Assembly: GCA_043819695.1 (NCBI GenBank)
Contig: JBDREM010000228.1
Span: 1 to 7,534, forward strand
Source: CAYLQD01 sp043819695
Lineage (GTDB): Bacteria > Planctomycetota > PUPC01
DNA length: 7,534 bases
Reading direction: 5' to 3'
This document shows positions 1-6,402 of this stretch, piece by piece. The notes under the pieces were generated by a model. It ran no database searches. It saw nothing but the letters and a program-made list of their open reading frames with translations, and was not told the DNA's origin. A program made the position numbers and the translations under genes. Each line of letters starts with the position of its first letter. The first letter of the stretch is position 1.

Positions 1-11
1 GCGAAACGGTT

Positions 12-62
12 GTTCCTGTAGGCCGACTTTGTAAGTCGGCGATTTCCTGCACCTTTTTCAAC
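12..62. repeat. Dispersed hairpin repeat, copy 1
   Basis: A second copy lies at 6994-7044 in the same orientation. The first 30 bases are identical and the whole 51 bp match at about 45 positions. The core at 22-40 is an 8-bp stem with a 3-base loop (GCCGACTT-TGT-AAGTCGGC), followed by a CTTTTTCAAC-like tract. This is the form of a palindromic intergenic (REP-like) repeat. No coding potential is seen here. Confidence 0.75.
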
Positions 63-145
63 CGCCACACGAACTCTCCGCATCTGCGAAATCTGCGTCG
101 AGCGGTGTCGGCCGTGCGCCGAGCGCTCTCATCGTATCTCATAAC

Positions 146-196
146 TTCTCACCGTGCCAGGCACGGTGAGGCAGGCACGGTGAGGCACGGTGAGAA
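146..196. repeat. Inverted/direct CACCGTGCC repeat cluster
   Basis: TTCTCACCGTGCC at 146-158 is the exact reverse complement of GGCACGGTGAGAA at 184-196. The unit GGCACGGTGAG occurs three times in direct orientation (160-170, 174-184, 184-194). The cluster can fold into alternative hairpins and resembles a REP/BIME-type unit. It sits at the point where the comM homology to its right has been lost, so it may mark a rearrangement boundary (inference). Confidence 0.65.
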
Positions 197-222
197 ACGC
201 CTGTCCTTCTGACGGGGCCGGC

Positions 223-351
223 ATACCGGGGCGAGTCCGTCGTCGGATCGCTGGCGTCGAGCGTGTGGTGGACGGCTCCGCCGGCATCAGGACCGACCAC
301 GTCGCCGAGGCCATACAATACAGGACACTCGACCGCGACGGGTGGGCGTGA
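223..351 (+). pseudogene. comM: comM-like Mg-chelatase C-terminal remnant
   Basis: Read in the frame ending at the TGA at 349-351, the sequence encodes a tail with DGSAGIRTDH then VAEAIQYRTLDRDGWA. This is the characteristic end of ComM/YifB-type Mg-chelatase-like AAA+ proteins, which handle incoming DNA during transformation (family knowledge). Only about 43 of roughly 500 residues remain. There is no start codon, no AAA+ Walker motif, and the frame runs back into the repeat cluster at 146-196. The stretch nearest the break (RVRRRIAGVERVV) is diverged from the usual ARTIADLEGS-like sequence, suggesting decay. It is a dead 3' fragment. A short unrelated peptide is the alternative, but the AEAIQYR-LDR ending makes comM the best call. 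Confidence 0.65.
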
Positions 352-357
352 TAGAAT
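329..357 (+). promoter_or_regulatory. Weak sigma70-like promoter candidate
   Basis: TCGACC at 329-334 (4/6 to TTGACA) is separated by 17 bp from TAGAAT at 352-357 (5/6 to TATAAT). It overlaps the end of the comM remnant and points at the small reading frame and GH32 remnant downstream. A GGAGG at 404-408 follows 11 bases before an ATG at 420. Chance occurrence is possible. Confidence 0.3.
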
Positions 358-419
358 CTACTCGCAGGGCTGCGTGCGAGGCGGGCCGCGTGATCCGCTT
401 GGCGGAGGGGCAACTAGAT

Positions 420-602
420 ATGATGTCCCCTGAATTCGGCAAGGCTCTGGAAGAGGCGGTCATCTGGTTCACTGGCAGTGATGAGGTCAATGCGCAAGTC
501 ATAGGCAAGACCCGTCACTTTGCCGATGTAATCATCACGGTCGGAGAGTGGCCCCTGAAGAGCGCTAAGGGATCAGGAACGCGCAATCAGAAGGGATGGT
601 GA
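420..602 (+). CDS. Small hypothetical ORF, possible GH32 5' remnant
   Basis: This is a 60-codon frame from ATG 420 (a second ATG is at 423), with GGAGG at 404-408 and a possible promoter at 329-357. The product is not recognised. The part VIWFTGSDEV...HFADVIITVGEW has the amphipathic look of real protein, whereas the last ~15 codons look like noise. It overlaps the open GH32 frame, which begins after a stop at 556-558 one frame away. The ORF may therefore be the original start of the GH32 gene, separated from it by an indel around 540-600. A longer version would start with GTG at 342, but that overlaps the promoter candidate. A chance ORF is equally possible. Confidence 0.25.
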   Translation: MMSPEFGKALEEAVIWFTGSDEVNAQVIGKTRHFADVIITVGEWPLKSAKGSGTRNQKGW

Positions 603-723
603 CGATCAGAATGACGCACAGAAGGCAGCGCAAGAGATCGAGCACGTCGGCAAGCTGATCAAGAGCGCACGAGAACTGCGGGAGAAGTACCAGCAGGATG
701 CCCATCGTCCCAAGTATCATCTT

Positions 724-1422
724 ATGGGGCCGGAGGACTACTGCCGTGCGTTCGATCCCCAGGGATGCATCTACTGGAAGGGGAGATACCACATCTTCTA
801 CCCTTATTTTCCGGAGGGAGTCGGCTTCTGGGGCCACGTGTCCAGCGCCGACCTGGTGCACTGGACCTACCACCGGGAGGCGCTTGGGGTGCACCCTGCC
901 GATCCGGGACAGCATGTGTTCGCCGGCGGATCATTGGTGAACAAGAACGGCGTTCCTACCCTGATGTATCACGGAGTCGGCGCCGGCACCTGCATTGCCA
1001 CAAGCCACGATGACGGACTCATCCATTGGACGAAACATCCGGCAAACCCGGTGATTCCCATTCCCAAGGAGGGAGATCCTCAGTACCAGAACTACCGTGT
1101 ATGGGATTCATGCGGCTGGGTGGACGGGGACTTCCACTATTCTCTGAGCGGCAACCTCCCGGGTGCGTTGCCGAAGACGGACGGCGACATCGGCTATCTC
1201 TTCCGATCCCGCGATATGGTTCATTGGGAATATCTGCATCCCTTCTACAAGTCAGACCGGCGCTGGACAGGTGCCGAGGAGGACTGTTCCTGTCCCGACT
1301 TCTTCCCTCCGGGCAACAAGCACGTGCTGGTGTTCATCAGTCACAGCCGGTGGACCCAGTACTACATCGGCCGCTACGAGAACGAGAAGTTCTACCCGGA
1401 GCGGCATGCCCGGATGAACTAG
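724..1422 (+). CDS. GH32 5' fragment (propeller blades 1-4)
   Basis: This is the part of the GH32 remnant still readable from the first ATG: 232 codons ending at the premature TAG. FDPQG (residues 10-14) stands where WMNDPNG carries the nucleophile, and Asp11 is kept. GFWGHVSSADLVHW (34-47) is a typical first-blade strand. RVWDSCGW (125-132) stands for the RDP motif, with Asp129 kept and Pro replaced by Ser. EEDCSCPDFF (185-194) stands for the ECPDFF acid/base motif, but the residue just before CPDFF is Ser189 and the glutamates are at 185-186. ISHSRWTQYYIGRYENEKF (205-223) follows. The ATG is probably not the native start, because homologous-looking sequence continues upstream. A protein ending here lacks blade 5 and the sandwich domain and is unlikely to fold normally. 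Confidence 0.6.
   Translation: MGPEDYCRAFDPQGCIYWKGRYHIFYPYFPEGVGFWGHVSSADLVHWTYHREALGVHPADPGQHVFAGGSLVNKNGVPTLMYHGVGAGTCIATSHDDGLIHWTKHPANPVIPIPKEGDPQYQNYRVWDSCGWVDGDFHYSLSGNLPGALPKTDGDIGYLFRSRDMVHWEYLHPFYKSDRRWTGAEEDCSCPDFFPPGNKHVLVFISHSRWTQYYIGRYENEKFYPERHARMN
1420..1422 (+). other. In-frame amber codon in GH32 MNWPGG motif
   Basis: The reading is CGG ATG AAC TAG CCG GGC GGG, so the family motif MNWPGG becomes MN-stop-PGG. The same frame stays open for another 246 codons with clear GH32 character. rplM and rpsI in this window both terminate with TAG, which argues against general readthrough or reassignment. Confidence 0.85.
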
Positions 1423-1455
1423 CCGGGCGGGTCCTGCTTTGCCCAGGAGACCCTG

Positions 1456-2163
1456 TTGGACGCAAAGGGCCGGCGCATCTTCTGGGCCTGGGTGGCCGAC
1501 CAGCGGACACGGACGGCGGCATTGCTCAGCGGCTGGTCCAGAGTCTACACCATGCCGCGCGTGTTGTCTTTGGCGAAAGACGGCACCATGTTGATAGAAC
1601 CCGCCGAGGAGTTGGAGACGCTTCGGTACGATCACCGCCGGCACGAGAAGCTGAAGATCGCCGCCGATTCCGATCTGGTGCTGAAAGATGTGACCGGCGA
1701 TTGCCTGGGGTTGTCGCTCGAGGCAGACCTGGCCTGCGCGAATGAGTTCGGAGTGAAGGTGCGGTGTTCGCCGAACGGCGAAGGACAGACCTCCATTGTG
1801 TTCGATGCCGCAGGGAAGTCTTTGAAAGTGGACACCACACGCTCCACTCTCAGCAAAGACGTAGCCCGGCCGTTCCCCCATCCGTATATGTCGTTCTTCT
1901 CCGATACCCCGATCGTCGATGGAAGAGAAGACGTGCGCGTCCAGGTGGCGCCGTTCGAGCTGGCCGCGGACGAGCGGCTGAAATTGAGGATATTCCTCGA
2001 CCGTTCGACGCTGGAGATTTTTGCGAACAGCCGGCAGTGCGTCACGCAGAGAATTTATCCTGCGCGGAGCGACAGCGTGGGAGTGATGCTGTTCAGCCGT
2101 GGAGGCGGCGCCACGGTACGTCAACTGGAAGCATGGAAGATGTCCGCCTCCAACCCCTGGTGA
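1456..2163 (+). CDS. GH32 3' fragment (blade 5 and C-terminal domain)
   Basis: The frame from TTG 1456 (235 codons) is in phase with the upstream half. Homology actually begins right after the TAG (PGGSCFAQETLLDAKG). RRIFWAWV (6-13) and GWSRVYTMPRVLSL (26-39) match the last propeller blade of GH32 enzymes. LKLRIFLDRSTLEIFANSRQ (175-194) followed by VTQRIYP is the signature of the C-terminal beta-sandwich, and the product ends with LEAWKMSASNPW. No ribosome binding site precedes the TTG, so independent translation is doubtful. It is best read as the second half of the pseudogene, not a separate gene. Confidence 0.5.
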   Translation: MDAKGRRIFWAWVADQRTRTAALLSGWSRVYTMPRVLSLAKDGTMLIEPAEELETLRYDHRRHEKLKIAADSDLVLKDVTGDCLGLSLEADLACANEFGVKVRCSPNGEGQTSIVFDAAGKSLKVDTTRSTLSKDVARPFPHPYMSFFSDTPIVDGREDVRVQVAPFELAADERLKLRIFLDRSTLEIFANSRQCVTQRIYPARSDSVGVMLFSRGGGATVRQLEAWKMSASNPW

Positions 2164-2293
2164 TGGGTTGAAGGTCTGCGGCGGGCGCTGGCAGGAGCAG
2201 CCGCTGGCGATCCCTCGCCGAGATGCGCCGGGAATCCGGGCGCACTGGGGCTGAGGCCATCAGCCGCTGTTCCGGACGAGCAGGCAAAGAAGG

Positions 2294-2322
2294 TTGAGCG
2301 AATGAACGCGCCCGGGTATAAT
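2294..2322 (+). promoter_or_regulatory. Sigma70-type promoter of coiled-coil/cupin/kinase operon
   Basis: TTGAGC at 2294-2299 (4/6) is followed after exactly 17 bp by a perfect TATAAT at 2317-2322. Initiation is expected near 2329, giving a leader of about 77 bases before ATG 2406. A perfect 12-bp palindrome (GCCCGGCCGGGC, 2325-2336) lies over the expected start site and could be an operator. Confidence 0.7.
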
Positions 2323-2353
2323 GTGCCCGGCCGGGCTTGGACGTTGCGGCAAT

Positions 2354-2375
2354 GGCCGCCGCTGCAGCGGCGGCC
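2354..2375 (+). promoter_or_regulatory. 22-bp perfect palindrome in the operon leader
   Basis: The 22 bases are an exact inverted repeat centred on CTGCAG, flanked by GGCCGCCG and CGGCGGCC. In RNA it gives a very stable 9-bp GC hairpin with a 4-base loop, about 30 bases before ATG 2406. There is no T-run, so it is not a typical terminator. A role in mRNA stability or protein binding is inference. Confidence 0.5.
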
Positions 2376-2405
2376 GCCGATTCCGTCATTGTGGCTGGGA
2401 AAAGA

Positions 2406-3035
2406 ATGAACAATTTCAAGACGGTCATCGTCGTGCTCGTCGTGCTTCTCGCGTTCACCGCCTTTCAGTTGATCGCGAATTACTCCCTGAGGAAGGCCGT
2501 GCGGGGCGACGTCGAGAAGCAGATCAGGCAGATCGAGAACTCGGAGGCCGAGCTGCTGCGCCTCCGCAAGGGGCTGAGCGCGGTCACGGAAGACCTGGCG
2601 AAGCTGCGCGGGGCCGCGAAGGAGCTCGACAAGTTGCGGGAGGCGATCAACGGGCTCGACCGCCTGAAAGAGCTGCCGAAGGAGATCGAGAAGCTGTCGG
2701 CCGCCATCGACGCGCTGAAGGCGAAGATCGAAGCGGCCGCGGCCAAGACCGGCGCGCTGAACGAGCCGGTGGACAAGCTGGAGAAGAAGATCGGCTCGCT
2801 GAGCGCGAAGATGCCGGCCGCGAAGGACGTCGGGCGGCTCGGCGATGTGACAAAGGAGTTGAACGCGCTGGCCGCGGCGGCCGACGCCGTGCGTGCCAGG
2901 CTCGATTCGGCCGCGAGGGCCGCCGGTGATGCCGCGTTCGACAAACCGGTCGCCCGCATCAATAAGGTCCTGACCGAGCTGGACGCGAAGATAACGGAGA
3001 TGAAGAACAAGCTGGGCGAGGGGCCGGGAACATGA
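2406..3035 (+). CDS. Membrane-anchored coiled-coil protein, function unknown
   Basis: The product is 209 residues from ATG 2406. A hydrophobic segment at residues ~6-24 (VIVVLVVLLAFTAFQLIA) with a short N-terminal tail containing one Lys predicts a single membrane anchor or uncleaved signal. The remainder is almost entirely helical and charged: leucine heptads run from ~35 to ~120 (ELLRLRKGLSAV, LDKLREAINGLDRLKELP, EIEKLSAAIDALKAKIEA), and an Ala-rich helix follows to the C-terminus. No catalytic domain is visible. The frame is open upstream to TTG 2337, adding an Ala-rich stretch, but that start lies only ~8 bases after the predicted transcription start and the extension is just the leader palindrome read as codons, so ATG 2406 is preferred although its ribosome site (GGGAAAAG) is weak. 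The stop overlaps the cupin start (ATGA), implying co-translation. A scaffold, tether or envelope spacer is possible, but nothing specific can be assigned. Confidence 0.7.
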   Translation: MNNFKTVIVVLVVLLAFTAFQLIANYSLRKAVRGDVEKQIRQIENSEAELLRLRKGLSAVTEDLAKLRGAAKELDKLREAINGLDRLKELPKEIEKLSAAIDALKAKIEAAAAKTGALNEPVDKLEKKIGSLSAKMPAAKDVGRLGDVTKELNALAAAADAVRARLDSAARAAGDAAFDKPVARINKVLTELDAKITEMKNKLGEGPGT

Positions 3036-3385
3036 AGAAGCAGCATTTCAGCGACGCGGCGGCGTCGGACGTGCCCGCGCCCGCGGCGGGCGTCAGGATC
3101 CGCTGGCTCATCGACGAGAATTGCGGCGCGCCGAACTTCGCGATGCGCCACTTCGAGATTCAGCCCGGCGGCGCCACGCCGCTCCACGAGCACGAATGGG
3201 AACACGAGGTCTTCATCCTCGGCGGCACGGGCGTGGTCGTGAGCGCCGGCGGCGAGAGCGAGTTCGGCCCGGGCGACGTGATCTTCATGCCGCCCGGCGA
3301 GACGCACTGCTTCAAGAACACCGGGCCGGAGCCGGTCACGATGCTGTGCCTCGTGCCGCTTGGCGCGAGCTGCCGCGCCAAGTGA
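3032..3385 (+). CDS. Small single-domain cupin protein
   Basis: The product is 117 residues with both cupin motifs. Motif 1 is GGATPLHEHEWEHEVFILGG (46-65), with His52, His54 and Glu59 as expected metal ligands. Motif 2 is GDVIFMPPGETHCFKN (81-96), with His92 as the fourth ligand. Length and motif spacing fit a one-domain, metal-binding, cytosolic cupin of the beta-barrel superfamily, which includes dioxygenases, isomerases and ligand-binding sensors, so the substrate cannot be predicted. ATG 3032 overlaps the previous stop by four bases and is preceded by GAGGGG (3018-3023) at 8 bases, supporting both the start and the operon. It lies between the coiled-coil gene and the kinase gene, so it may be a small-molecule sensor in that module (inference). 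Confidence 0.85.
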   Translation: MKKQHFSDAAASDVPAPAAGVRIRWLIDENCGAPNFAMRHFEIQPGGATPLHEHEWEHEVFILGGTGVVVSAGGESEFGPGDVIFMPPGETHCFKNTGPEPVTMLCLVPLGASCRAK

Positions 3386-3410
3386 CGCGAGCGGCAGGCA
3401 GAGGGGGCCG

Positions 3411-3443
3411 ATGAACCTTAGCGTCCGAAGGCCAGTAAGATGA
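3411..3443 (+). CDS. Possible 10-codon leader cistron before kinase
   Basis: ATG 3411 follows GAGGGGG (3401-3407) by a short 3-base gap and opens a frame MNLSVRRPVR ending at TGA 3441-3443. Its stop overlaps the kinase ATG (3440-3442) by ATGA, the same arrangement as between the coiled-coil and cupin genes. It could couple kinase translation to ribosomes arriving from upstream. It is short enough to be chance, and the kinase has its own GAAGG (3427-3431) at 8 bases. Confidence 0.25.
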   Translation: MNLSVRRPVR

Positions 3444-4375
3444 CGCCAAATCCTGAACCGAACGGCATCACACCGAGCGTACCGGGGCTGGCCATTCTGC
3501 GGCAGGTTGGGAACGGGGCCGGCAGCGTGGTGTTCGAGGCTCGGGACGACCGCACGGGCGAGCGCCTCGCGGTCAAGAGCGTGACGCGCAACATCGTGGT
3601 CGGGATTCAGGAGCACGCCCCGTCGCCCGAGTTCGGCGGCAACATCGCCAAGATGGTCAAGGTGTACGTATCGCAGGTGCGGAACGAATGGCGGCTCGGC
3701 CACCGCCTGACGAACCTCGCCGGCGGGCACGTCGGCATTCCCCGAATGCACCGGCTGCATATCGAGCGCGACTTCTTCGCGCGCACCACGGGCATTCACC
3801 TCGTGATGGATTTCGCCGCGGGCAAGAACCTGCGGAAAGGCCACGACTACTCGATCGCGGAGATCGTCAGCATCTACCGCCAGGCCGCCGACATCCTGCG
3901 GTTCATGCATCAGAACAACGTGATCCACGCCGACATGAAGCCGCACCACATCATCGTGGCCGATGACGGGAAGGTGCAATTGCTCGACCTCGGCCTCGCG
4001 TGCAAGCGGCACGGGCACGCGGCTCAGGTCGTCGGCAGCCCGCATTACATGGCGCCCGAGCAGCTCGTAGGAGCGGGCGTCGACGAGCGGACCGACGTGT
4101 TCGGCCTTGGCGCGACGATGTTCTGGGCGCTCACCGGGCGCACCATCAGGCCGACCGTCGGCGGCAGCGCCGCCGGCATCATGGATTTTCAGATGGAGAC
4201 ATTCGAGACGTCGATTCGCGACCACAACTCCGCCGTGCCGCCCGCGCTCGAGGACATCGTGCTGCGGTCGTGCGCGTTGTCGCGGAACGCGCGGCTCAGC
4301 CTGAGCGAGGTTATCTCGCGGCTCGACCGGCTGGCCGCTCCTCCGCCTGCTCCCGAGGCGCCTGATTCACCATAA
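3440..4375 (+). CDS. Hanks-type Ser/Thr protein kinase, atypical catalytic loop
   Basis: The product is 311 residues with one cytosolic kinase domain (~15-297) and no membrane segment or sensor domain. Seen in order: glycine loop GNGAGSVVFEA (24-34), AVK Lys46, probable helix-C Glu83 (VRNEWRLGHRL), catalytic loop HADMKPHH (163-170) with Asp165 and Lys167, DLG (183-185, for DFG), APE (205-207), and DVFGLG with Asp219. The Arg of HRD is Ala164, making it a non-RD kinase, and the Asn that normally helps bind magnesium is His170. There are 36 residues between Lys46 and Glu83, more than usual, giving an N-lobe insert around 52-78. The tail is Pro/Ala-rich. ATG 3440 has GAAGG 8 bases upstream. Being last in the plus-strand operon, it may phosphorylate or be tethered to the coiled-coil partner (inference). 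Low activity is possible given His170. Confidence 0.85.
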   Translation: MTPNPEPNGITPSVPGLAILRQVGNGAGSVVFEARDDRTGERLAVKSVTRNIVVGIQEHAPSPEFGGNIAKMVKVYVSQVRNEWRLGHRLTNLAGGHVGIPRMHRLHIERDFFARTTGIHLVMDFAAGKNLRKGHDYSIAEIVSIYRQAADILRFMHQNNVIHADMKPHHIIVADDGKVQLLDLGLACKRHGHAAQVVGSPHYMAPEQLVGAGVDERTDVFGLGATMFWALTGRTIRPTVGGSAAGIMDFQMETFETSIRDHNSAVPPALEDIVLRSCALSRNARLSLSEVISRLDRLAAPPPAPEAPDSP

Positions 4376-4376
4376 C

Positions 4377-4418
4377 GAGAGAGAAAGCTGCTCATGCAGC
4401 GGCGGCTCGCGAACCGCC
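4377..4418 (-). terminator. Terminator between convergent kinase and ltaE operons
   Basis: Read on the minus strand after the ltaE stop, GGCGG/CCGCC arms (4414-4418 and 4401-4405, with a TCGCGA centre) are followed by GCTGC-ATGA-GCAGC (4400-4387) and then a pyrimidine tract TTTCTCTCTC (4386-4377). This fits a rho-independent terminator of moderate strength for the rplM-rpsI-ltaE transcript. For the plus strand the same hairpins lack a T-run. Confidence 0.5.
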
Positions 4419-4425
4419 CCCGGGC

Positions 4426-5472
<1,047 letters not shown>

Positions 5473-5868
5473 CTAGCGCTTCGAGAACTGGAAGCCGGCG
5501 CGCGCGCCCTTCTGGCCGTACTTCTTGCGCTCTTTCTCGCGCGGATCGCGCGTAAGCAGGTGTTCGTCCCGGAGTCTGGCTTCGAGTGACTGGTCGGCCT
5601 TGAGCAGCGCGCGGGCTATGCCGAGCCTGAGCGCTCCGGCTTGCCCGGTGAACCCGCCGCCGTTGCAGCGCGCGCTCACGTCATACTTCGCGGCCATCTC
5701 GGTCAGCTCGAGCGGTGCGACCGCGATCTGGAGGGCGCGCTTGTGCGGGAAATACTCCGCCGCGTCGGCCCCATTGACCTTCACGTTGCCGGTGCCGCGG
5801 ACGAGCCGGACGCGTGCGACCGACGACTTCCGGCGTCCGGTACCGAGATAAACGGGGCTCTGTGCCAC
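5473..5868 (-). CDS. rpsI: 30S ribosomal protein S9
   Basis: The product is 131 residues, normal for S9 (uS9), a small-subunit protein whose C-terminal tail reaches the P-site tRNA. YLGTGRRKSSVARVRLVRG (8-26), GGGFTGQAGALRLGIARALL (70-89), and the basic ending LLTRDPREKERKKYGQKGAR then FQFSKR are diagnostic. The terminal SKR is intact. The start is GTG 5868 with GGAG (5879-5876) 7 bases away; an ATG at 5870 is out of frame. It lies 18 bases behind the rplM stop, the classic L13-S9 pair, and uses TAG as its stop, which directly abuts ltaE. Confidence 0.97.
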   Translation of the reverse strand: MAQSPVYLGTGRRKSSVARVRLVRGTGNVKVNGADAAEYFPHKRALQIAVAPLELTEMAAKYDVSARCNGGGFTGQAGALRLGIARALLKADQSLEARLRDEHLLTRDPREKERKKYGQKGARAGFQFSKR

Positions 5869-5886
5869 ATCTTTTCTCCGGAGGGA

Positions 5887-6321
5887 CTACAGCTTCAGCG
5901 GCTCGGGCTTCTGCGCCGCGTGCGGATGGTCGGGCCCCGCGTAGACCTTGAGCTTGCTGAACATCTGCCGGCCGAGCTTTGTTTTTGGCAGCATCCGCTT
6001 GACGGCGAGGCTCAGGGCTTCGGCCGGCTTCTCTTTCAGGAGCTCTTCGAGCGGCGTCTCCTTCAGCCCGCCCGGATAACCCGACGCCCGGTAGTATATC
6101 TTGTCCTGCATCTTGCGGCCGGTGACCACGAACTTCTCGGCGTTCACCACGACCACGAAATCGCCGGTGTCGACGTGCGGCGTGTAGGCCGGCGTGTGCT
6201 TGCCTATGAGGATCGTCGCGATCTTGGTGGCCAGGCGCCCGAGGATCTGGCCCTCGGCATCGACCAGATGCCATTTGGGATCGACCGTCGCCGCGTTGGC
6301 CATAAAGCTCTTCGTTGCCAT
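5887..6321 (-). CDS. rplM: 50S ribosomal protein L13
   Basis: The product is 144 residues, the usual length for L13 (uL13), an early-assembling 23S rRNA-binding protein. Diagnostic stretches are WHLVDAEGQILGRLATKIA (17-35), LIGKHTPAYTPHVDTGDFVV (38-57), NAEKFVVTGRKMQDKIYYRA (60-79), and KRMLPKTKLGRQMFSKLKVY (107-126), then AGPDHPHAAQKPEPL. ATG 6321 has AGGTGA 4 bases upstream and lies 44 bases from the -10 of a perfect-consensus promoter. It is the first gene of the rplM-rpsI-ltaE operon. The stop is TAG. Codons end strongly in G/C, like the neighbours but unlike the GH32 remnant. Confidence 0.97.
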   Translation of the reverse strand: MATKSFMANAATVDPKWHLVDAEGQILGRLATKIATILIGKHTPAYTPHVDTGDFVVVVNAEKFVVTGRKMQDKIYYRASGYPGGLKETPLEELLKEKPAEALSLAVKRMLPKTKLGRQMFSKLKVYAGPDHPHAAQKPEPLKL

Positions 6322-6364
6322 CAGTTCACCTGTGATGCCTACAGCATAGATTCACGAATCGCGG

Positions 6365-6393
6365 ATTATAACCACGCGCAGCGGGCATGTCAA
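6365..6393 (-). promoter_or_regulatory. Perfect-consensus sigma70 promoter of rplM operon
   Basis: On the minus strand TTGACA (6393-6388) is followed after 17 bp by TATAAT (6370-6365), consensus at all 12 positions. An A/T-rich stretch (CAAACAAAAA on the plus strand, 6391-6400) just upstream could serve as an UP element. Initiation is expected near 6358. The imperfect dyad GATTCGTGAATC (6360-6349) covers that site and could bind a regulator. The leader to ATG 6321 is about 37 bases. Confidence 0.85.
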
Positions 6394-6402
6394 ACAAAAA
6401 GA

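Larger units (their letters stand above)
559..2163 (+). pseudogene. GH32 fructosidase-like gene, inactivated
   Basis: Across one frame (559-2163, broken only by TAG at 1420-1422) the sequence reads as a complete GH32-type enzyme, a family that hydrolyses beta-fructosides such as sucrose, levan or inulin. There is an N-terminal helical lead-in (ALRDQERAIRRDG...), the entry HRPKYHLMGPEDY, a beta-propeller, and a C-terminal beta-sandwich ending at TGA 2161-2163. Two lesions are visible. First, no ATG, GTG or TTG exists in frame between the stop at 556-558 and ATG 724, although that stretch is clearly protein-like, so the true start was lost or lies in another frame. Second, the Trp codon of the MNWPGG motif is TAG, one G-to-A change from TGG. 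Third codon positions are more mixed than in the operons to the right, suggesting transfer or decay. A sequencing error at either lesion is the main alternative. Confidence 0.8.

Noticed and set aside
129..413. Minus-strand ORF of 94 codons
   Set aside because: It runs antisense through the repeat cluster and the comM tail, with no ribosome site or recognisable motif.
1420..1422. UAG recoding (pyrrolysine, suppressor or reassigned code)
   Set aside because: The codon sits at a conserved Trp one base from TGG, and TAG is the proper stop of rplM and rpsI here, so a nonsense mutation or sequence error is simpler.
2206..2219. GGCGA-TCCC-TCGCC hairpin as terminator of the GH32 gene
   Set aside because: The stem is only 5 bp and no T-run follows, so it is not convincing as a terminator.
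2337..2405. Upstream TTG (2337) or ATG (2352) start for the coiled-coil protein
   Set aside because: The TTG lies about 8 bases after the predicted transcription start, and the added residues are mostly an alanine run produced by the leader palindrome. ATG 2406 places the membrane segment at the N-terminus.
2480..4225. Long open frame of 581 codons on the minus strand
   Set aside because: It runs antisense across the coiled-coil, cupin and kinase genes, which have motifs, ribosome sites and overlapping starts. Its translation has no recognisable domain, and its length follows from high GC at third positions.
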